This document shows positions 57,758 through 64,000 of a stretch of 64,000 bases of DNA, piece by piece. The notes below the pieces were generated by a model. That model was given only the letters and a program-made list of their open reading frames with translations, did not search any database and was not told the origin of the DNA. The stretch is from Blasia pusilla (Eukaryota; Marchantiophyta; Marchantiopsida; Blasiales), in assembly GCA_050084515.1 (NCBI GenBank), contig CM114271.1:13082001-13146000 (forward strand). The letters are read 5' to 3'. The translations under genes and the position numbers were made by a program. Position 1 is the stretch's first letter; each line of letters starts with the position of its first letter.

Positions 57758-59379
57758 GAATCATCGCCTGTATGATCGTGTATCCAATGAGGGGTTGACC
57801 ACCGACGGATTATTATAAGCTGTCCCAACAAAGTCCCGTCGCGCCTCTACGACGAATCTACGTATGTAATGCCAGCTGCAAAGCGCGAGACTCCGTCTTC
57901 TGGGGTAGGAAGGACTCACCCTACACCGCTGGCTATTGTACAATTCCACCTGTCCCTCCCTCTACGTGTACGACGCTGCGCGGACGAGGCTGAAACCCCC
58001 CATACGCAATTGTGCCAGCGAGTCCGCTGAAGCTCAGCGCAGATGTTCAAATCTGTTAGAGCCCGCAAATTCTCCTCCGTGACCGATTTGCAATTCTGCC
58101 ACGAATTGAACAGAAACGAATGTGATTCCAAAAGTGCGGATCCGTTCCGCTTGCGGGTGCGCGAAGGCTGTGCGTGGCACCCCATGGACCACCCCGAACG
58201 CGAGTTGCGATTCTGCTCACGAGTAGATGGAAATGGCACGGCAAGTCTGCCGAATCATAAGTGCGCAGGTGTGCCTCCCCAACGTTTCGCGACTCTCCTC
58301 GTGAGCTTTCCTGCTTCACATCTCCGCATTCATCTTCTTTCGGAAACTATAATCCCGATCGAATTGAGACTAGAGGTTTCCATTTCAACATCTTTGAATA
58401 TAGTATGTTTATTTGATGTGTGAATTTGGACTAATCCTTCAATTTGTAGAATGGATACGAGTGTGTTTGAGCTTTCCATCGCTCCTTACACAACACGAGA
58501 TCTCATGATGCACAAAATTTCACTCAATACTATACAAAATGACGAATAAAACCATAACCTCGTGTCAGCACGATTTGGGCTAATGGAAATCCATGGACAA
58601 TCAGAGGAGCCTACGAACATCCGTATTCTACTGACTCTCTCAAACGCCATTGATACTGACATCCAGCTTCCAGATCTTCTATTAATTAGCACACGATCTC
58701 ATCTGGCTAGCCAACTTAGCCCGCAAGAGCATCTGCAATGACAAGCAGTAGAACGGCCGAGCGCCAGGGTAGGACACTGACTGTACCGTCGGACGGACGT
58801 GTATAATTTCTGTACTCGACGTAGTTGATGGGCGATTATTGGCGTCATTTACTTGACTTTTTCTAGAGAACCGTCCACCTCAGCTTTACCTTATAGGATG
58901 GATTTTAGAGTTTCAAATTGTTTCCCTCCGGATTCTAGTCCCTAGTTTTTGTCCCTGCATGAATGAGGGATTTAGGGATCTTAAAAGGCACCGATGCATA
59001 TGCAATGCTCATATGGAAAAAGATAGCCTCCAGATTTATTCCAAAGATATTTCTATCCATTTGAATAGAATGGAGAAAAGGTAATAGAGAGTATAACTAT
59101 TTCATTTATTCATTTGGAGGACCATAATCAAGATTAAATGAAAGAATCTCAACATTCCTATCCACACTCTTATGGACTTAATCTTGTTTAGGGTTGAAAC
59201 CAAAGAAGATGTACTCAAATTATGTACAAACTTGAATTGAAATATTTTGGTTAACTTAGAACAATTTCAACTTTTAGAATAGAGAAGTTGCCATGCCATT
59301 ATCCTCTTGAGGATCTACACTCTCAAATAAAACAAAGAAAAACTCCAAACTATCATATAAACAAGTAACATCATGCCAT
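57758..59379. other. Intergenic DNA with balanced then AT-rich composition
   Basis: The part from 57758 to about 58800 is balanced and has a 126-codon frame at 58043-58423 (+) starting MFKSVRARKFSSVTDLQF that overlaps minus-strand frames of similar length. I do not recognise it and leave it uncalled. The rest is AT-rich. Confidence 0.3.
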
Positions 59380-60410
59380 AAGCTTAGCCATCTCACCTTT
59401 TAGTATAGTCTCATACTTTTATGAGAGTCTTTCAACTCCATTTGTAAACAAAAGAACTTGCCTTTCTCTTGGCACTCTACGTAAACTAAAAGGCAATGGA
59501 ATTCAATAAGTGGTCAAATTCATTACTAATGGCCTCGCAAGAAAGATTGCCTCATGATTGCCAAATTAGTTTGATATGCAAATCAGTGTGATACAATGGA
59601 CATTACTTATGAAAGGATTAACATTTCTTTTCAATCAAGCAACACATTGTTCCATTTCCCAATCATACAACTAGCACCATCCAAGCCAAACCCTACAAAC
59701 TTGTTGAAATCTAAGCTCCACTCTTTGAGTAAGGATGTATCAAGATAATAAAATAACCTCAAAATCCTTGATCTCGATTCTTACATTTCTTCAAACGACA
59801 TCCTCACGAAGCCTTACAAATATGACTTGACGGGTTTTCATAGAAATGTTAGTAGACTCATCTATCACGAGTCCAATGAATGGGCTAGCCTTTACTCTAC
59901 TTAACACCTCTTTGGGTAATATGGTATTAATAAATGTGATTCTATCAATGCTTGCCTTCTCATCTTGATATAGAAATTTTTCAAAGTTGGTGGAGATACA
60001 CTCTAGCAAATGACAAAGGCTTGGAAAACCCTCGGCAAAAAATTCTCTTTGACTATGAAGTAGACAACACAAAATACACTTATCAAATTTTCATTGTTTG
60101 TTGATTAGTCTAAGGAATGGATTTATCCATTTAATTTGTCTTCTTATCCATACTTTGGATCCCAAAAAAACTTACAATGTTGTAAATATTTATAGCTTCT
60201 AAGGTAATTGTTGCAAATAGTGATTTCCCCTTAGATACTTGACATATTTCACAAAAAAATTCCAATGTGAGGTTCAAAATGACTCTAATCAAATGTTTTA
60301 TATGAAGTATCGTTCCATAGTTTTTGATTCTTCTTACTCTTGAACTCTCTAGGGTTTTCATTTTTTTCCTAGGCTTTTTGTATTTCTTTGGTTGTGTTTG
60401 GCTTCATATT
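59380..60410 (-). pseudogene. hAT-like (DUF4371 type) transposase remnant
   Basis: On the minus strand an open piece at 59791-60072 contains FIGLVIDESTNIS, the conserved catalytic-Asp phrase of hAT/DUF4371 transposases, preceded by an ILPKEVLSRVKASPF segment. Upstream, a frame at 60131-60361 carries CEICQVSKGKSLFATIT, a worn relative of the N-terminal zinc-finger part of such proteins. The two are separated by stops and the C-terminal dimerisation region was not found. No inverted ends or 8-bp duplication were identified. Confidence 0.6.
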
Positions 60411-60739
60411 AAAACCAAATTCAATAAGGCTTCTTTTCATTTTGGATTATTTTGGTTGAGGGCTATTTGTTTGAGACTTTACTAGGTAACGTAAACTACC
60501 ATACCAAAAATTAATTGCTAAGTCTAAGAGGACTTATGTTTGTCATCTTGAAATTCCCCAAGACCTAAGACACTAATCAGCATGCACAATGCTGAAAAAA
60601 TTGTCAGCAAAAGGAAATTACGGGGTTGAAATAATTATTTCCAATGTAATATGGAACTAACATTTGGCAATGCCTAAACAAACTTAAAATTATATGTGAA
60701 TTTGGTAAAGAAGTCTTATGAAGATCATGGTTGCACGGA
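60411..60739. other. AT-rich spacer
   Basis: No recognised gene or repeat before the GC-rich array. Confidence 0.35.
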
Positions 60740-61490
60740 AACAGACATGTCCAACGGATCCTCCATCCGGGCCCAGTGGTCTGCGCCGCCACCGCCAAGG
60801 TCGCACGGAAACGGACATGGAACACCGGGCGCGAGGATGGGTTTTTGTGGCGCCCAGATCAACTACGCGGGCTCCACTTGCGGGCCACCGGTGCGGGCTC
60901 CGATGAAGGGTGCCGGCCTAGGTCGCGGGCCTTGGAGCCTGCATGTGGGCTAGGATGCAGACCTTGAAGCCTATGTTCGGGTTGCGGGACGCCGAGCCGG
61001 TGCACGGGCTAGTTCGTGGGCCCTGGAGCCCGTGCGCAAGCTCGTTATAGGCCTTGGAGCCCACCTATAGGCTAGGTCGCGGGCTCATTTCTGGCTCGGG
61101 CTAGAGCTCGCATGCGGGCCACCAAGCTCGCGCACGGGCTTGTTGCGAGCCTTGGAGCTCGCTTGTGGGCTATGTCATGGGCCGCCGAGCCCTCGCACGG
61201 GCTAGGGTGCGGGCATGGGAGCCCGCATGCGGGCTATGGCACGGGCTCGTATGCAGGCCTCCGAGCCCGCAAGCGCAGGCTAGTTGTGGGCCATGGAGCC
61301 CGTGCAGAGCCTGCGCACGGACTCCAAAGCCCGTAGTGCGGGCGTAGCGCGGGCCCTAGAGCCCGCATGCGGACCGTTGAGCCTGCCTTCCGGCCCGAGG
61401 ATGGCCCGCAGTGAGGGCTGCTTGTGGGCCTTGGAGCTCGCATGCGGACTAGGGCACGAGACCGCGCACGGGCTCCTTGCGGGCCGTGCG
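60740..61490. repeat. GC-rich ~31-bp degenerate minisatellite
   Basis: About two dozen units based on GGGCC(T/A)(T/C)GGAGCCCG(C/T)(A/G)(T/C)GCGGGCTAGG. Successive GGAGCC cores near 60931, 60963, 60990, 61021 and 61052 are 27-32 bases apart. Many units contain palindromes such as GCCCGCATGCGGGC. The block is very GC-rich against AT-rich flanks. Open frames across it are by-products of the composition. Confidence 0.88.
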
Positions 61491-61889
61491 GACCAGGGTT
61501 TGTGGAGGGGCTCTGTGATTTTAGTGAGGTATTAAATAAATTCTGTCACTATTATGGTTTGGGTGATTGACGGTTTGAGAGGTTGGAATAGGGTTGATGT
61601 AGGAGAATATAGGTTAGTTAGAAATGAGAGTAATTGATGAATTTGGGATCCTAGTAGTGGAGAAAGGAATGACAATATTAAAATAGATTTGAATAAGGTG
61701 GTTGTATTGCAAAATAGGTCCGTTGGAAATTTAATTTAGGTCAAGAAGTTAGGATAGGTCAAGAAGGAATCTAATAGGAGAATAAAAAAATAGGTTTATT
61801 AAAGAAAATTAATGGAGATGGTTTAGTAATCAATTGTAAGTGGGGGTAGATGATTTGGGGAGTTAGAAGGGTTCATTCTCTCTCTCTCT
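61491..61889. other. AT-rich spacer ending in a CT microsatellite
   Basis: No gene. A (CT)n run of about 20 bases lies near 61875-61894. Confidence 0.4.
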
Positions 61890-62160
61890 CTCTCGGTAGA
61901 TGACCAAGAGGTTAGCTGAACAAACATAAGGTCCTCTTGAAGAGGTCTTGGGTTCAACTCTCCCCTTGGACAGTGGGGGGCGGTCTCAACCCCAGGGCAG
62001 TGGCGTCCCCTACCTAGGAGATAGATGGTCCATGTTCGAGAGAGAGAACTCCTTAGTGCCTTTCATGTGTGTGCCTTGACTATGCTCCAAGGTTAAAAAT
62101 TTGGATAAAATTCCAAGCCTTCACAAAAGAAAAACAAAAAAGAAAAAACAAAAACCAAAT
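61890..62160 (+). mobile_element. SINE-like, tRNA-derived retroposon
   Basis: The 5' part (from about 61894) has an A-box-like GTTAGCTGAACA and, about 45 bases later, a B-box-like GGGTTCAACTCTCC, the spacing expected of a Pol III promoter. About 200 bases on, it ends in an A-rich tail (AAAAGAAAAACAAAAAAGAAAAAACAAAAAC). The body has no coding frame. No clear target-site duplication was found because of the CT repeat at the left edge. Confidence 0.45.
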
Positions 62161-62779
62161 CTCCTGAGTGAGAACCCCAAATCTAGATGTGAAGGTGCCA
62201 TGTTGGATGGGATGTCAATTTCACATATGTGGAAGGGGTCCCATAAGCCAGATCGGCTTCCTGTGAACTAAAAATCTACTCTACTCTACTCTCTCTCTCT
62301 GTGAAGTTTTTTTTTCTCGATAGATAGCTGAACTTGATAAGTGAAAATATGTTTTGCCACTAGATAACCCTGATACTAAAGGTATTTCAGTTATCTAGGT
62401 TAGCATATTGATCTTTCTTGTTCATAGCAAGTATTCCAAGTTTTGTTATTGGAGCATTCACGGACAATATCTGGTGTAATTTGTATATATTTTATTGATC
62501 AATATATACTAATATTGACATAGTAAATTATTTCAAATTTTCCAAATATTTTTGGGTGGGGTTAGTGAGTGCCTATAGTCATGACTAAAGCCAGAGAACT
62601 CCAACAGATTGTGAAGGAACATTGGCAAGAAGTACAGATGGAAGGTGGAACATCAAGCATATGGCAGTGCAAGAATTATTCATATTCTATAAAAACCTAT
62701 CATAGCACGCAGATGATAGAGCATTTTACACGAGAGAGACGAAAGAAAAAGGATGGAAATCAGGACATCCATCATGCAC
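62161..62779. other. Spacer before the 180-bp array
   Basis: No recognised gene; a 75-codon frame at 62569-62796 runs into the first satellite unit. Short CTCTA/CTCT microsatellite runs occur near 62276-62300. Confidence 0.35.
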
Positions 62780-64000
62780 AACTCCATTTTTTGTAAAACT
62801 TGGCAAGAGTGCTAGATGCATCTTGAAGACCGTGGTGGCCAAATTTCAGCTCAAGATGACAAAGTTGGACAAGATGAAAAATGAAAAAACCTCATTTTGG
62901 TAGAAGGTCTAATGATTCGAGTCCAAAAATGAGTTAGAAATTTTTGAGCTTTTGCTCACAACTTCATTTTGCCTGAAACTTGGCAAGAGTGCTAGATGAA
63001 CCTTGGGGATCATGTTGGCCAAATTGCAGCTCAAGATGATGTGAGAAAAGAGAAAGTGACAAAAGTCACTGAAATCTTTACAAAACTTAGAGATACAAAG
63101 TGGCCTAGTCCGTCAATGCGCTCACAAAAGAGCTTCGATGGAACCTGAACATGGAGATAACTCGACATACAAGAATACGCTACTGCTGCGGCTTCCAACT
63201 ATTTCACTAAACGGGAAATTGGGATTTTTTACCTATTTTTCTTCTTTTCTATTAATAGAATTTTTTTTCTGAGGGCTGTGCCCTTAGATCCCCGCACCCT
63301 GATGCAATAAAGGGTGAGATAATCCTAGCAACGCCACTCTATAAACCACCTACGTCATAATACTATGACTCCTTCGACGTCTAAGTCGGAACCATCAATC
63401 TAGGCTTCTCTTCATACAAGGGGGCTGATCAGATTAATGGTGCTAAGAGAAGTGGATATTGAGAATCCGACAGATGAAAAGTTGGACAAGATGAAAAATG
63501 GAAAAACCTTATTTTGATAGAAGGTCGGGTCCAAAAAGGAGTTAGTAATTTTTGAGCTTTTTCTCATAAGCTTATTTTGCCTAAAACTTCGCAAGAGTGC
63601 TAGATGCACCTTGGTGAACATGTTGGCCAAATGACAAAGTTGGACAAGATGAAAAATAAAAAAGTCTTATTTTGGTAGAAGGTCTGATGGTTCGAGTCCA
63701 AAAAGGAGTTAGAAATTTTTGAGCTTTTGCTCACAACTTAAATTTTCCTGAAACTTGGCAAGAGTTCTAGATGCACCTTGGGGACCATGTTGGCCTAATT
63801 GCAGCTCAAGAGGAAAAATTTAGACAAGATGAAAAATGGAAAAACCTTATTTTGGTAGAAGGTCTGATGGTTCAGGTCCAAAAACGAATTAGAAATTTTT
63901 GAGCTTTTTCTCACAACTTCATTTGGCTGAAACTTGGCAAGAGTGGTAGATGCACTATGGAGACCATGTTGGCCAAATTGCAGCTAAAGATGACAAAGTT
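62780..64000. repeat. Interrupted ~180-bp tandem repeat running off the window
   Basis: The phrase AACTTGGCAAGAGTGCTAGATG starts units at 62797 and 62977 (180 apart), then after an interruption (about 63060-63460) at 63585, 63752 and 63931 (167 and 179 apart). Each unit carries GGCCAAATTGCAGCTCAAGATG, GACAAGATGAAAAATG(G)AAAAA, TTTTGGTAGAAGGTCT and GAGCTTTT(G/T)CTCACAACTT. One unit includes GGTTCGAGTCC, identical to a Pol III B box. The array continues beyond the window. Confidence 0.88.

Noticed and set aside
60727-61535. Several 60-85-codon frames across the GC-rich block
   Set aside because: They arise from the minisatellite sequence on both strands and are low-complexity Arg/Ala/Pro/Gly products.
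63676-63690. B-box-like GGTTCGAGTCC suggesting a tRNA gene
   Set aside because: No A box at proper spacing and no cloverleaf could be drawn; it is part of the 180-bp repeat unit.
1-64000. CRISPR arrays, bacterial operons, rRNA genes
   Set aside because: None seen; the repeats present are satellite, minisatellite or transposon repeats, and the genes have plant-type introns.

Overview
The window looks like nuclear DNA of a land plant. It holds three intron-rich protein genes with canonical GT-AG introns, set in AT-rich, transposon-laden intergenic DNA. Introns are mostly 100-400 bp, and the protein genes have clear plant relatives. That, with the mix of Helitrons and a chromodomain Ty3/gypsy element, would suit a non-seed plant such as a moss, but the lineage is a guess from sequence style. 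No bacterial operons, CRISPR arrays, rRNA genes or convincing tRNA genes were seen.

Genes. (1) 6566-10806 (+): a plant O-fucosyltransferase-like glycosyltransferase, about ten exons, predicted 613 aa with an N-terminal membrane anchor. (2) 20971-23831 (-): a VTI1-type Qb-SNARE, five exons, 219 aa. One of its introns holds a second, degenerate copy of the last exon. (3) 50153-54749 (+): a mitochondrial (SLC25) carrier, eight exons, 366 aa. All three reading frames are rebuilt here exon by exon with matching splice phases. They are unrelated housekeeping functions (Golgi glycosylation, vesicle fusion, mitochondrial transport), not a cooperating cluster. A fourth, unrecognised gene-like segment lies at 27648-28845 (-).

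Mobile DNA makes up most of the rest. Bases 1-6042 are a nearly complete Helitron coding unit (Rep plus PIF1-type helicase), damaged mainly by three TAG codons. A deletion derivative of the same family lies reversed at 24990-26150. It sits between plausible Helitron termini at 24825 and 29023 that also enclose the gene-like segment, so this is a candidate gene-capturing Helitron. Short non-autonomous relatives occur at 16341-16513, 20022-20124 and 56809-57236. A further helicase relic of the family is at 47790-48450, and a different PIF1-helicase relic is at 34520-36400.

A full-length chromodomain Ty3/gypsy retrotransposon (37934-45280, minus strand) has two ~1-kb LTRs, a tRNA-iMet primer site, a polypurine tract and a 5-bp target duplication. 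It is coding-dead. Other relics are a gypsy RT/RNase H fragment (14520-14880), a gag-only block (30870-32560) with LTR-like flanks, an inverted LTR-like copy at 46191-46880, and a hAT/DUF4371 transposase relic (59380-60410).

The right end is repeat-rich: a GC-rich ~31-bp minisatellite (60740-61490), a SINE-like unit (61890-62160) and a ~180-bp tandem repeat running off the window end (62780-64000). I found no clearly new biological system. The most unusual items are the Helitron-enclosed gene segment, the duplicated terminal exon of the SNARE gene, the three TAG codons of the Helitron and the 180-bp array.
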